A stretch of DNA of 64,000 nt from Enterocloster clostridioformis (lineage in GTDB: Bacteria > Bacillota > Clostridia > Lachnospirales > Lachnospiraceae): the NCBI RefSeq assembly GCF_020297485.1, contig NZ_JAIWZC010000001.1, positions 3,100,001 to 3,164,000 of the forward strand. Direction: 5' to 3'. A program made the translations under genes and the position numbers. Shown one piece after another: positions 17,172 through 25,649 of the stretch. The stretch's first letter is position 1; each line of letters opens with the position of its first letter. The notes beneath the pieces are model-generated. The model worked only from the letters and a program-made list of their open reading frames with translations. It was not told the origin of the DNA and ran no database searches.

Positions 17172-18397
17172 TCAGCGCTCACCTCCAGCCGGCTCAGGGA
17201 CACCAGTTTATCAGCCTTAACGGTAAGTTCAATCATCTCGGCCGGTATTGCCTTCTTCATTTTCTTTGACGCCACCAATACACCGTCCTGCCTTACCTCA
17301 ATGCGGCATTCCTTCAAGGGACTGTTTACCCTCAGGGACAGCTTAAAATCCCTTGTGCCGCTCACTCTCTGGGGAACAGTGTGGTTAATATGGCTGTCCG
17401 TTTCTATTTCGATGGGACAGGGGGTAAGGCATCCGTTCTGCACATATTCCGCAGCTGAATCCGCCAGGCTCTCTGCTTCCATGGAAACAAAGTCCACTAA
17501 ATCATGGACATGGAGCACGTTTCCCGCAGCAAAAATCCCCTCCACATCCGTCTGGAAATGTTCATCCACCACAGCGCCTTTTGTCCTGTCATCCAGGGTA
17601 ACACCAGCGTCCAGAGAAAGTTCATTTTCGGGAATCAGGCCCACGGAAAGTATCAGGGTGTCACACTTGTATTCCTTTTCTGTTCCCGGAACGGGTCTTA
17701 AGTGTTCATCCACCCGTGACACCGTGACGCCTGTCAGGCGGTTGTCCCCGTGGACAGCCGTTACCGTATGGCTCAGGTACAGCGGAATGCCGTAATCATT
17801 CAGGCACTGCTCCACATTGCGGGGCAGACCGCTGGGATATGGCTGGATCTCAAACACGGCCTGGACATGGGCGCCTTCCAGCGTAAGCCTGCGGGCCATA
17901 ATCATGCCGATGTCCCCGGATCCCAGGATGACCACTTCCTTTGCGGGCATTACATTGCAGAGGTTAATATAAGCCTGGGCAACCCCGGCCGTAAACACAC
18001 CGGCCGGCCGCTCACCCGGAATTCCCAAAGCGCCTCTGGTCCGTTCCCTGCATCCCATGGTAAGGATGACGGACCTGGCCTTCCACACCTTAAGCCCCTG
18101 GCGTGTCGCTGCGGTCACAGTCCTGTCTTCTGTCACCTCCAGCACGGTTGCGTCCGTGATATAAGGAATTCCTGATTCTTCCACCTCATCGATAAATCTC
18201 TGGGCATATTCCGGCCCGCTCAATGTGGTTTTAAAACGGGTCAGCCCAAAGCCATCATGGATGCACTGCCTGAGTATTCCTCCCAACTGTTTTTCCCGTT
18301 CCACAATCAATATGTTATGTATTCCCTTCCTGTATAACCGGACAGCCGCAGCCAGTCCCGCCGGTCCGCCGCCAACAATGAGAACGTCAATCTCCAT
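17165..18397 (-). CDS. FAD/NAD(P)-dependent oxidoreductase, GlpB-position subunit
   Basis: The 410-residue pyridine nucleotide-disulfide-type flavoprotein has an N-terminal Rossmann FAD motif (VLIVGGGPAGLAAAVRLY), a second dinucleotide site near residue 155 (EVVILGSGDIGMIMARRL) and a GIFAAGNVLHVHDLVD segment that closes over FAD. In this operon it should accept electrons from the GlpA-like dehydrogenase. It starts three bases after the upstream stop. Homologues also occur in other operons, so glycerol-3-phosphate as the substrate is inferred from context. Confidence 0.88.
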   Translation of the reverse strand: MEIDVLIVGGGPAGLAAAVRLYRKGIHNILIVEREKQLGGILRQCIHDGFGLTRFKTTLSGPEYAQRFIDEVEESGIPYITDATVLEVTEDRTVTAATRQGLKVWKARSVILTMGCRERTRGALGIPGERPAGVFTAGVAQAYINLCNVMPAKEVVILGSGDIGMIMARRLTLEGAHVQAVFEIQPYPSGLPRNVEQCLNDYGIPLYLSHTVTAVHGDNRLTGVTVSRVDEHLRPVPGTEKEYKCDTLILSVGLIPENELSLDAGVTLDDRTKGAVVDEHFQTDVEGIFAAGNVLHVHDLVDFVSMEAESLADSAAEYVQNGCLTPCPIEIETDSHINHTVPQRVSGTRDFKLSLRVNSPLKECRIEVRQDGVLVASKKMKKAIPAEMIELTVKADKLVSLSRLEVSAEC

Positions 18398-18400
18398 TCC

Positions 18401-19861
18401 CTACACCTCCTCCCGCACTCTGCCGAAAAACATCTGTGAATCTTTTCTTGCATACCTTACTTCTGTTTCCTTTTTTCCCGATTCCTCTTCTATCATCTGC
18501 GCAATACGCATCTGGCAGTATCCTCCCTGGCACCGCCCCATCATGGAACGGGTCCTGTATTTAATCCCTGCCATGGTGTCAACCCCCAGTGGATTATGGA
18601 TGGCTGCCAGGATTTCCGCCCTGGTTACCTTTTCGCACCGGCAGACGACCTGGCCGTAATCAGGATTCTGCCTTATCATCTGTTCCTGTTCCTCTTTTGT
18701 CATCTCCGCAAAACGAGGAATTCCTTTTCTCACAGGATTAAACTCCGGATTGGGCGTCAGCTTCTCCCTTTCTTCCATAAGACAGACCGCATGACGGGCA
18801 ATGGGGACTGCCGCCGTAAGACCCGGAGACTCAATGCCCACCAGATTAATGGCGCGGGGCGCAATGTCATCCCTTATCTCTATCTTAAAATCCTGTATAA
18901 CACCGTTCTCATCCACCCATTTAGGCAGAATACCGGAATAGCTGCGGATATAATCCTTTTTATGGATACAGGGCCACAGGTCTGAGGCACTCTTAGCCAG
19001 GTAATCCATATTTTCCTGCGGGACGCCATAGTATGTAAAATCCGTTACCATCTCCGCGTTGGGACCAATAATGACATTGCCGTCTGTGGTGTTGGTCACA
19101 TGGATTCCCATGTAAGTATTGCTGGGAACCGGATATACAGGCATGGGGAGAAGCGGTCCTGTGCGCTTGTCCAGAATAATGTAATCTCCCTTGGAACCAA
19201 TCACCTTATATCCGCGGATACCCAGCATACCGGATATTTTACCGCAGCCCAGTCCGGCACTGTTCACGACCCACCGGGTATGGAATTCGCCGTTTGGCGT
19301 CATAAGAATATAATTGCCCTGGCTGTCCCGCCGTATTCCTGTCACTTCATGGTCAAAATAATACGCTGCCCCGTTGGCATGTGCATTCTCAGCCAGAGCT
19401 ACGGTATAATTAAATGGGTCCACGATTCCGCTGTTAGCCGAAAACATGGCAAATTCCCCTGCCACAGCCGGAACCAGTTGATGAAGCCGCTCTTTTCCAA
19501 TGAGCTCCAGCCCCGCAGCCCCATTTTCTTCCCCCTGCCGGATGGTCCGTTTCAGGGTTTCCATATCCTCCGCCGTATTGCCCACCAGCACCTTACCGCA
19601 GCGGATGAACTTAAAATCCAGTTCCTCGGCCAGTTGTTCCATGAATCGATTGCCTTCCACACAGAGTCTGGCCTTCAGTGAGCCTGTGTCATAGGCAAAT
19701 CCGCCATGGACCACGCCGGAATTTCTGCCGCTGGTCTCATAACATACATCCAGATTCTTTTCCAACACGCCTATTTTCAAACGGTACCTGGACATTTCCC
19801 TGGCAATGGCGCTGCCCACCACGCCGCCGCCGATAATGATTACATCATACAGTTGTTTCAT
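18401..19861 (-). CDS. glpA: GlpA-like FAD-dependent glycerol-3-phosphate dehydrogenase with BFD-type [2Fe-2S] domain
   Basis: The 486-residue flavoprotein starts with VIIIGGGVVGSAIAREMSRY, has the DAO-fold body (about 5-365, including SGRNSGVVHGGF) and ends with a bacterioferritin-associated-ferredoxin-like cluster domain (CRCEKVTRAEIL about residue 405, then MGRCQGGYCQMRIAQMI). Anaerobic G3P dehydrogenases oxidise sn-glycerol-3-phosphate to dihydroxyacetone phosphate. The DAO fold is also shared with hydroxyglutarate oxidases, so substrate is not certain. It is the first gene of a three-gene operon preceded by a promoter with palindromic sites. Confidence 0.85.
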   Translation of the reverse strand: MKQLYDVIIIGGGVVGSAIAREMSRYRLKIGVLEKNLDVCYETSGRNSGVVHGGFAYDTGSLKARLCVEGNRFMEQLAEELDFKFIRCGKVLVGNTAEDMETLKRTIRQGEENGAAGLELIGKERLHQLVPAVAGEFAMFSANSGIVDPFNYTVALAENAHANGAAYYFDHEVTGIRRDSQGNYILMTPNGEFHTRWVVNSAGLGCGKISGMLGIRGYKVIGSKGDYIILDKRTGPLLPMPVYPVPSNTYMGIHVTNTTDGNVIIGPNAEMVTDFTYYGVPQENMDYLAKSASDLWPCIHKKDYIRSYSGILPKWVDENGVIQDFKIEIRDDIAPRAINLVGIESPGLTAAVPIARHAVCLMEEREKLTPNPEFNPVRKGIPRFAEMTKEEQEQMIRQNPDYGQVVCRCEKVTRAEILAAIHNPLGVDTMAGIKYRTRSMMGRCQGGYCQMRIAQMIEEESGKKETEVRYARKDSQMFFGRVREEV

Positions 19862-19890
19862 GCCGTTTTCCTCCTGAAGGATTATCGCAA

Positions 19891-19905
19891 ATTCATCCTA
19901 TGAAT
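19891..19905. promoter_or_regulatory. Palindromic operator-like site (ATTCAT-N3-ATGAAT)
   Basis: A perfect 15-base palindrome lies between the promoter and the start of glpA. Related half or imperfect copies occur at 19924-19934 (between -35 and -10) and 19971-19981. The FadR-family regulator encoded next door is the obvious candidate. Confidence 0.5.
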
Positions 19906-19913
19906 ATATTTTA

Positions 19914-19942
19914 TTTTTACCACATTTGATGAATATAGTCAA
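19914..19942 (-). promoter_or_regulatory. Sigma-A promoter of glpA operon
   Basis: On the minus strand: TTGACT, 17 bases, TAAAAA. An operator-like repeat sits inside the spacer and a second just downstream, which suggests repression. Confidence 0.55.
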
Positions 19943-20036
19943 TACAAAATCCTTAAGAACGCAAATATTTATAGGATGAATACTCTGTAGCTTCCATTCC
20001 ACCAGAAAATTTATCCTCATCAGAAAACCGCACCTT

Positions 20037-20062
20037 AAAAAAGACCGGATGTCCGGTCTTTT
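20037..20062 (-). terminator. Terminator after the FadR-family regulator gene
   Basis: AAAAGACCGGA and TCCGGTCTTTT form an 11-bp perfect stem with a TG loop. The symmetric A/T ends allow termination in both directions. Confidence 0.8.
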
Positions 20063-20128
20063 CATGGTAAATCATTCTGAGGGCCGTACCCGAGGCGTCT
20101 CAGCATCAATTCTATTCCCTGCTTTTCA

Positions 20129-20833
20129 TTATTCCTCAATCCTTATTCCCTGCTTCCCATCCCGCATTTCGCCTTTATACCGGTTGTCATTATACATCAG
20201 ATGGAAATACATAGCCTGCTGCGCCTCCACGGGTTTCCTGTCCCGGATGGCCTCAAATATCCTGCGATGGGATTTAAGGGTCTGCTCATACTCTGTTTCC
20301 TGAACAGCGCCGGCAAATACACGGACGCCGTCTGTGATTACCGGCACCAGGTTAGTCATGACCAGATTATGGGAACAATTTGCAATCTGGGCATGAAACT
20401 GCGAATCCTTGTCCGAATAGTCTTCCCTGCGCATCATCTGCTCCTCCAGGCCCAGAAGGATGTTCTCCAGCTCGCGGATGTCCTCCTCTGCAGCGTTCTG
20501 GGCTGCCAGAGCCGCAATGGGAGGTTCCAGCATAACACGCACCTGAATCAGATCCTCTGTCAGTTTTCTCCGGTCCTCTATCATGGCAAACCCCAGGGGG
20601 TCATCGGATACACCGTTTTTATCTGAAATAAAGGTACCTGAACCCTGGCGTATGGTAACGATATTTCTGGACATAAGGATTCTAAGGGCTTCCCGCACCG
20701 TGTTGCGGCCAACCCCCAGAAGTTCCACCAGCTCGGCTTCCGTGGGAAGCTTATCTCCTGCCGTATAGCCATCCTTTTGTATCATCTCCAAAAGCTTCTG
20801 GGACACAATCTCCCCTAAGGTCTGTTTTTCCAT
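20129..20833 (-). CDS. GntR/FadR-family transcriptional regulator
   Basis: The 234-residue protein has a winged helix (about 1-70; DKLPTEAELVELLGVGRNTV and IVTIRQGSGTFI) and a helical FCD ligand-binding domain (about 85-225; metal-ligand-like D and H residues in SQFHAQIANCSHN and LKSHRRIFEAI). The start at 20833 is supported by AGGAGGAGAT; an alternative ATG at 20854 overlaps the upstream stop (TAATG). It follows the Sua5 gene and precedes the glpA-like operon, separated from it by a terminator. It probably controls that operon in response to a carboxylate or sugar-acid. Confidence 0.88.
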   Translation of the reverse strand: MEKQTLGEIVSQKLLEMIQKDGYTAGDKLPTEAELVELLGVGRNTVREALRILMSRNIVTIRQGSGTFISDKNGVSDDPLGFAMIEDRRKLTEDLIQVRVMLEPPIAALAAQNAAEEDIRELENILLGLEEQMMRREDYSDKDSQFHAQIANCSHNLVMTNLVPVITDGVRVFAGAVQETEYEQTLKSHRRIFEAIRDRKPVEAQQAMYFHLMYNDNRYKGEMRDGKQGIRIEE

Positions 20834-20853
20834 ATCTCCTCCTGCCTGACGCA

Positions 20854-21945
20854 TTACACCTTCACAATCTTATATCCCGCTGCCTTGGAAAGACGGTTCA
20901 TGATGGCCTGTCCCAGGTGGTCTTTCGGGAAGCTCTCCGAAAATATGTAGTCCACTCCCAAATCATCAAACTCCCTGAGCAGAGCGTAAAGGTTATGGGC
21001 CACAGATGCCTGGCTTTTTCGTTCGCCTATGCTGCGTACCGCGCCGTCTGTATAGCAATGCCTGGACTCGTCCGTACAGATGACTCCCACCCTGCAGCCG
21101 GCCTCAATCTTCCCGCGGGAAAGCTCCCGCACCTTGCCAATCATGGCCTGAAGCTGTTTCTCATCCAGTCCATTTTCCCGGTCAACGTCCTCCGGCTCCA
21201 CCAGTGTAAGGTCGGCCTTAGGCGCATAATGCTTATACTTCATTCCCGGCGCCTTTGGCCTGACATCCGCAGAAAGAGGGCCCAGGATAGCCGGGTCCAC
21301 GCTCACATCCCCCAGCACCGCCTCAAGCATTTCCATGGTGATGGCCCCCGGTCTCAGAACAGCCGGTACCTCGGATGAAACATCCACAATGGTGGACTCC
21401 ACCCCGATTCCCACGGGACCTCCGTCTATAATCATCTCAATCCTGCCGTTCATATCCTGCCATACATGGTCGGCCGTAGTGGGACTTGGACGGCCGGATG
21501 TATTGGCGCTGGGCGCGGCCACGGGCACTCCGGCCAGAGCAATAAGCCGGTTTGCCACCGGGTCGTCCGGCATACGAATTGCCACGGTATCCAGACCGCC
21601 TGTTGTGCCATAGGGGACCTTGTCACTCTTGGGAAATATCATGGTCAGGGGACCTGGCCAGAAAGCCTCCATCAGCTTCCTGCCTGCCTCCGGGATCTCC
21701 TTTACAAGAGGCGCTACCTCCTCCATGCAGGATACATGGGCAATAAGAGGATTATCCGAGGGCCTTCCTTTTGCGGCGTAAATTTTCCCTGCCGCATCCT
21801 CGTCCAGGGCATTGCCGCCCAGACCGTATACGGTCTCCGTGGGAAATGCCACCAGGCCCCCTGAACGCAGTATACCGGCTGCCTCCCCCAGTTCCTCATC
21901 CTTTATATGGTTCCTGTCCTCTATCATAACTCTTTTTGTCTCCAT
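20854..21945 (-). CDS. sua5: L-threonylcarbamoyladenylate synthase, Sua5 type
   Basis: The 363-residue protein has an N-terminal YrdC domain (about 1-215; GGLVAFPTETVYGLGGNALD, AAKGRPSDNPL and PSANTSGRPSPTT) and a C-terminal Sua5 domain (APGMKYKHYAPKADLTLVEP to the end), the long form as in Bacillus YwlC. It makes threonylcarbamoyl-AMP from threonine, bicarbonate and ATP for tRNA t6A37. The next gene starts at its stop codon. This is a housekeeping gene and the assignment is firm. Confidence 0.95.
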   Translation of the reverse strand: METKRVMIEDRNHIKDEELGEAAGILRSGGLVAFPTETVYGLGGNALDEDAAGKIYAAKGRPSDNPLIAHVSCMEEVAPLVKEIPEAGRKLMEAFWPGPLTMIFPKSDKVPYGTTGGLDTVAIRMPDDPVANRLIALAGVPVAAPSANTSGRPSPTTADHVWQDMNGRIEMIIDGGPVGIGVESTIVDVSSEVPAVLRPGAITMEMLEAVLGDVSVDPAILGPLSADVRPKAPGMKYKHYAPKADLTLVEPEDVDRENGLDEKQLQAMIGKVRELSRGKIEAGCRVGVICTDESRHCYTDGAVRSIGERKSQASVAHNLYALLREFDDLGVDYIFSESFPKDHLGQAIMNRLSKAAGYKIVKV

Positions 21946-22114
21946 GATTCATACCTCGATTGTCAAATACCGTTTGCTCTATGTCCAGTCTATTTTAGCA
22001 CCCGCCACAGCCAATGTAAAGCCGGGAAATCTCACCTATCTGGCGCCTGTCTCTTGAAGAATAAGGACATTTCGTGTAAACTTAAGTTATCACAAATGAT
22101 TGGAGGCTTTACCA

Positions 22115-22567
22115 ATGAGCAATATTAACAGCGTAATGAAAGAATTCAAGGCATTTATCCTCAAAGGAAACATCATCGACATGGCTGTAGGCGTCATTAT
22201 CGGCGGCGCTTTCAGCAAGATTGTAACTTCCCTTGTCAATGACATCCTGATGCCCCTGCTGGGCGCCCTGACCGGCGGCGCAAGCTTCAACACACTCAAG
22301 TATGTCATTCATCCCGCGGCCACGGTAAACGGGGTAGAAGTAGAAGAAGCCGCCATACTCTATGGCAGCTTCCTGCAAAATATATTGGATTTTCTCATTA
22401 TCGGCGTGTGCATGTTCTTTATGATTAAGACAGTTGCCGTCATCAGCAGCCGGTTACGCCATGAAGAAGAGGCCAAAGAAGAGACGCCCGCGCCGGCTGG
22501 TCCCACACAGGAAGAGCTTCTGGCTGAAATCCGCGACCTTTTAAAGGAACGCAGAGACATGGCCTGA
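22115..22567 (+). CDS. mscL: Large-conductance mechanosensitive channel
   Basis: The 150-residue protein starts MSNINSVMKEFKAFILKG, with the pore helix GNIIDMAVGVIIGGAFSKIV, a periplasmic loop, a second transmembrane helix near 80-105 and a charged cytoplasmic helix. The start at 22115 is preceded by GGAGG eight bases upstream. The channel is homopentameric and releases solutes on hypo-osmotic shock. The gene converges on rho with only five bases between the stops, so no separate terminator fits there and transcripts must overlap. Confidence 0.96.
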   Translation: MSNINSVMKEFKAFILKGNIIDMAVGVIIGGAFSKIVTSLVNDILMPLLGALTGGASFNTLKYVIHPAATVNGVEVEEAAILYGSFLQNILDFLIIGVCMFFMIKTVAVISSRLRHEEEAKEETPAPAGPTQEELLAEIRDLLKERRDMA

Positions 22568-22572
22568 TATCC

Positions 22573-24216
22573 CTAGAAGAACCGAATCCGCTTGGCATTC
22601 TCCACAAATTCCCTGTTATTCCTGGTCCTCGCGAAAAGGTCAAGTACCTTTTCCACTGCGTCCTCAGGTTTCAGGGAATTAGTGGCCTTGCGGATGATAT
22701 CCACTGCCTCCGCTTCCTCCCGGGAAAGCAGGAGATCATCCCGTCTGGTACCGGACTTCAATATATCGATGGCCGGGAAAATACGTTTCTCAGACAGTTT
22801 CCTGTCAAGCACCAGCTCCATATTGCCGGTGCCCTTAAATTCCTCATACACAACATCATCCATGCGGCTTCCCGTCTCCACCAGCGCAGTGGCCAGAACG
22901 GTCAGGCTTCCGCCCTCGCGCATATTTCTGGCCGCGCCGAAGAAACGCTTTGGCATATGAAGGGCCGCCGGATCCAGACCGCCGGATAATGTACGGCCGC
23001 TGGGTGCAACCGTCAGGTTGTATGCTCTTGCCAGCCTGGTAATGCTGTCCAGCAGGATAATAACGTCACGTCCGTGCTCCACCAGACGCTTTGCCCGCTC
23101 GATCACCATCTCGGATACCCTCTTATGACGGTCAGGCAGCTCGTCAAAGGTAGAGTAAATGACTTCCACATTGGGTCCCACAATGGCTTCTTTTATGTCT
23201 GTAACCTCCTCAGGGCGCTCGTCGATCAGAAGGATCATCAGATGCATGTCCGGATTATTGGTTGTGACTGCCTTTGCCACCTGCTTTAGCAGTGTTGTCT
23301 TACCTGCCTTTGGAGGAGACACGATCATACCGCGCTGTCCCTTGCCGATGGGAGCCAGAAGGTCCAGAACACGCATGGCCACTGTATTCCTCTCTCCAGG
23401 TGTTTCCATGTGAAGGCGCCTGTTGGGAAAGATGGGGGTCAGGTCCTCAAAATTGGGCCTTGTCTCCGTGGCGCTTAACGGATAGCCGTTTACCGTCTTG
23501 ATGTAGAGCAGGGCCGCGAACTTCTCCGTTGCAGACTTCACCCTGCGGTTTCCCACTATAATATCGCCTGTCTTCAGATTGAAACGGCGGATTTGGGATG
23601 GGGCCACATAGACGTCGTTTTCACCTGGAAGGAAATTTTCACAGCGGATGAATCCAAATCCGTCCGGCATGACTTCCAGTATGCCGTTTGCCTCAATGCC
23701 GCTGTCCAACTCAGCCATGTCCTGGCTGGATAAACCCATTGAGTCACTCCTGTTGTCCGCTCTGGTAAAACGCTCTCCCTCACTCTGGGAAGGCGTACTG
23801 TTCTGGCTCATGCTGTTATTCATGCCACTGTTTCCATGGGGCTTGGGAGACTGGGTTCTGTTCTGTGTATATTTGTTGTCGTACCCTCTTGAAACAGGGC
23901 GGCGGTTATCCGTTCCTCTGCTGTCATTCCTGTTTTCCTGATAATCCTGGCTCCTTGACTGGTTGCGCTCAGGGGCATGGGACTGGTCCTGGGGACGGTA
24001 CGCTTCCTGGCTGCGGGATGCCTCCTGTCTGCGGGGCGTTTCAGCCTTTTCTTCTCTTTTTATCTCCGCCGGCTTCACTTCCGGGTTTTTCTCCGCCTCA
24101 GCGCAGAGCAAATCAATGATTTCTGCCTTTCTCAATGAACTAATGCCCTTAATTCCACGGCTCTTGGCCATTTCCTTTAGTTCTGAAAGAGGCAGGGTCT
24201 GCAGTTTTTCACGCAT
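22573..24216 (-). CDS. rho: Transcription termination factor Rho with long N-terminal polar insert
   Basis: The 547-residue protein has Rho_N/SAP-like helices (1-45; LPLSELKEMAKSRGIKGISS), an insert of about 115 residues very rich in Asn, Gln, Ser, Arg and Asp, a cold-shock RNA-binding domain (about 165-240; GILEVMPDGFGFIRCENFLP) and the RecA-like ATPase with Walker A SPPKAGKTTLLK and GGLDPAALHMPKRFFGAARN. The start at 24216 is preceded by AAGGAGAGATACT. Rho is normally about 420 residues; the excess is all in the polar insert, which resembles the disordered/prion-like insert known from clostridial Rho. A leader of about 180 bases precedes it. Confidence 0.96.
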   Translation of the reverse strand: MREKLQTLPLSELKEMAKSRGIKGISSLRKAEIIDLLCAEAEKNPEVKPAEIKREEKAETPRRQEASRSQEAYRPQDQSHAPERNQSRSQDYQENRNDSRGTDNRRPVSRGYDNKYTQNRTQSPKPHGNSGMNNSMSQNSTPSQSEGERFTRADNRSDSMGLSSQDMAELDSGIEANGILEVMPDGFGFIRCENFLPGENDVYVAPSQIRRFNLKTGDIIVGNRRVKSATEKFAALLYIKTVNGYPLSATETRPNFEDLTPIFPNRRLHMETPGERNTVAMRVLDLLAPIGKGQRGMIVSPPKAGKTTLLKQVAKAVTTNNPDMHLMILLIDERPEEVTDIKEAIVGPNVEVIYSTFDELPDRHKRVSEMVIERAKRLVEHGRDVIILLDSITRLARAYNLTVAPSGRTLSGGLDPAALHMPKRFFGAARNMREGGSLTVLATALVETGSRMDDVVYEEFKGTGNMELVLDRKLSEKRIFPAIDILKSGTRRDDLLLSREEAEAVDIIRKATNSLKPEDAVEKVLDLFARTRNNREFVENAKRIRFF

Positions 24217-24401
24217 AGTATCTCTCCTTATTAAATTCAATTCTTCACCCGCAAAAAAAGCCGGTGCACGCCTTCTGTCTATATCCACATTATCTTCTGT
24301 TCATTCAAATTCGGGGTTTATTCCAGATTTGGGAATTGCTCAGGGACTAACAGACTGCCGGCAGCATCAAGAAAACTGCCAGCCAATCTATGTATAGCCC
24401 T

Positions 24402-24431
24402 ATTATATACACGAATATCAGAGAATGTAAA
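24402..24431 (-). promoter_or_regulatory. Promoter of rho
   Basis: On the minus strand: TTTACA, 18-base spacer, TATAAT, about 180 bases upstream of the rho start. The long leader leaves room for autoregulation. Confidence 0.55.
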
Positions 24432-24552
24432 GTTAAAATTTGAGAAAATCAGCTTTTCCTAAAATGAGAATAGGATACCACTCTGATTCCACCTGTATTA
24501 TTGGTGTATCTGTTAAGCTTCCCATACGCCTAATACTTCACACTTAGCATCC

Positions 24553-24693
24553 CTAATTAAAAATCTTGCTCCCCAAAATATCAAACTCTACCTTGTTAAA
24601 GGGTTCACTGAAATAATCAAACTCCAATATCACAGCTTCTTCAAAGTTAATTCTTTCAAAATTTTTTCTTGTCAAATCAATTACTCTATCAAT
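24553..24693 (-). pseudogene. Unrecognised 3' gene fragment
   Basis: An open stretch reads DRVIDLTRKNFERINFEEAV, then ILEFDYFSEPFNKVEFDILG, then SKIFN and stop. It looks protein-like in composition but lacks a start codon and ribosome site, and a stop lies immediately upstream. Base composition is more AT-rich than the neighbours. I cannot name the family; it is probably the tail of a lost gene. Confidence 0.3.
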
Positions 24694-24762
24694 TTACACC
24701 ACCATCTATTTTTCGGAGACGCTCAACCAATGCCTGGCTTACGCCGGCACCTAGTTTCCCTG

Positions 24763-25089
24763 CTAAAGTAGTGCCAATAAAAGGTCCGTAATACGGAATA
24801 CAATATGTTCGGATGTAAGGGCAATCAGCATGTATGTACATCCACATAAAAGCTTTCCTAGCCTGCGCCCTGGAAAGCAAATATAAGAATACACAATCTG
24901 CAGGGCGGTGACACTGACCAGCCGCAAGAGCGGATAGAAATACAGTTTATCAATCCATGTAATTGCTAATGCCAAAAGGATGCCGCCAAGCATCTGGCGG
25001 TACCAGTAATGGTCCTTTCCTCCTAAAATACGATAGAAAAGATACCAGCAGATACCTGCCTCCACAAAATTAATCATTATCTCTGCCAT
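24763..25089 (-). pseudogene. Remnant of an AgrC/GHKL-type sensor kinase membrane domain
   Basis: The 108 residues from MAEIMINFVEAGICWYLFYR form four or five hydrophobic helices and then stop at ITDLLLALL, where a GHKL histidine kinase would continue for 300 more residues. The composition and the first lines resemble AgrC-like quorum-sensing receptors. In another frame the sequence continues open to 24689 (GTTLAGKLGAGVSQALVERL), which suggests a frameshift or fusion to unrelated DNA. A GGGGAGG lies 11 bases before the ATG. The direct repeats upstream resemble LytTR-regulator sites. Kinase homology is inferred from topology only. Confidence 0.4.
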
Positions 25090-25130
25090 TTTCTCATAAT
25101 CCTCCCCTAAAAACAACTATTCTCAAGTGC

Positions 25131-25162
25131 CAATTCGTGCAAAAAACCGACAATTCGTGAAA
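25131..25162. repeat. Two CAATTCGTG direct repeats, 20-base period (LytTR-like sites)
   Basis: CAATTCGTG occurs at 25131 and 25151, each followed by an A-run. Direct repeats about two helical turns apart are the usual binding pattern of LytTR response regulators, which work with AgrC-type kinases; the adjacent gene remnant is of that kind. Confidence 0.4.
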
Positions 25163-25318
25163 AAAACAACACCCCCACCCCCATTATTATAACATTTTTT
25201 TCTGTTTATGTGGCTAAATCTGGAAATCCGCTGGTGCCTGATATGCACTTTATAATGCAATATAGTAAGAAACCCTTTACAAGAGCATACAGAAAAAAGA
25301 GCTGCCAACCTTACAAAC

Positions 25319-25350
25319 AACGCCGCCCTGAAAACAAGGCGGCGTTTTGC
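25319..25350. terminator. Intrinsic terminator, both orientations possible
   Basis: AACGCCGCC and GGCGGCGTT form a 9-bp stem around a 10-base loop, followed by TTTTGC on the plus strand. On the minus strand it would end the putative transcript from 25519. Confidence 0.65.
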
Positions 25351-25357
25351 TATGTGG

Positions 25358-25519
25358 TCACTTCTGGCCAGTGTGGCCAGAGGGAGTGGTATATTTATAT
25401 TCCCTGCATCTGATATGTTCCACAAGGATAAAAGATATAAGGCCCAGGAGCGGTGAGCGGCAGGGCCGCGGACAAGGGAAAAGGCCGGAGGCGTGTTCCC
25501 TACGCTTCCGACCTTTCAT
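25358..25519 (-). CDS. Possible small basic protein (53 aa), unrecognised
   Basis: An ORF starts at an ATG with AGAGGAG five bases upstream: MKGRKRREHASGLFPCPRPC, a short hydrophobic stretch LLGLISFILVEHI, and a polar end. An intrinsic terminator follows directly (25319-25350), so this could be a complete small transcription unit. No family is recognised and the Cys/Pro-rich part may be non-coding DNA. The rest of 25163-25649 holds a 17-base palindrome (25364-25380) and nothing else I can support. Confidence 0.3.
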   Translation of the reverse strand: MKGRKRREHASGLFPCPRPCRSPLLGLISFILVEHIRCREYKYTTPSGHTGQK

Positions 25520-25649
25520 GGACTCCTCTTTACAACACTGTCTAACTCCAGACCATTTCTGCAATGGCGCCTTTCATTGACATCTATAAGGACGCCATTT
25601 TTTAATGTCTGATACAAAGTCAGGTATTATATGTACAAATATCAGAAAG

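Noticed and set aside
25364..25380. Palindrome CTGGCCA-N3-TGGCCAG as an operator
   Set aside because: No promoter or gene start lies beside it; left as a note only.
25210..25413. 67-codon plus-strand ORF beginning GTG
   Set aside because: It crosses a strong terminator and lacks a ribosome site.
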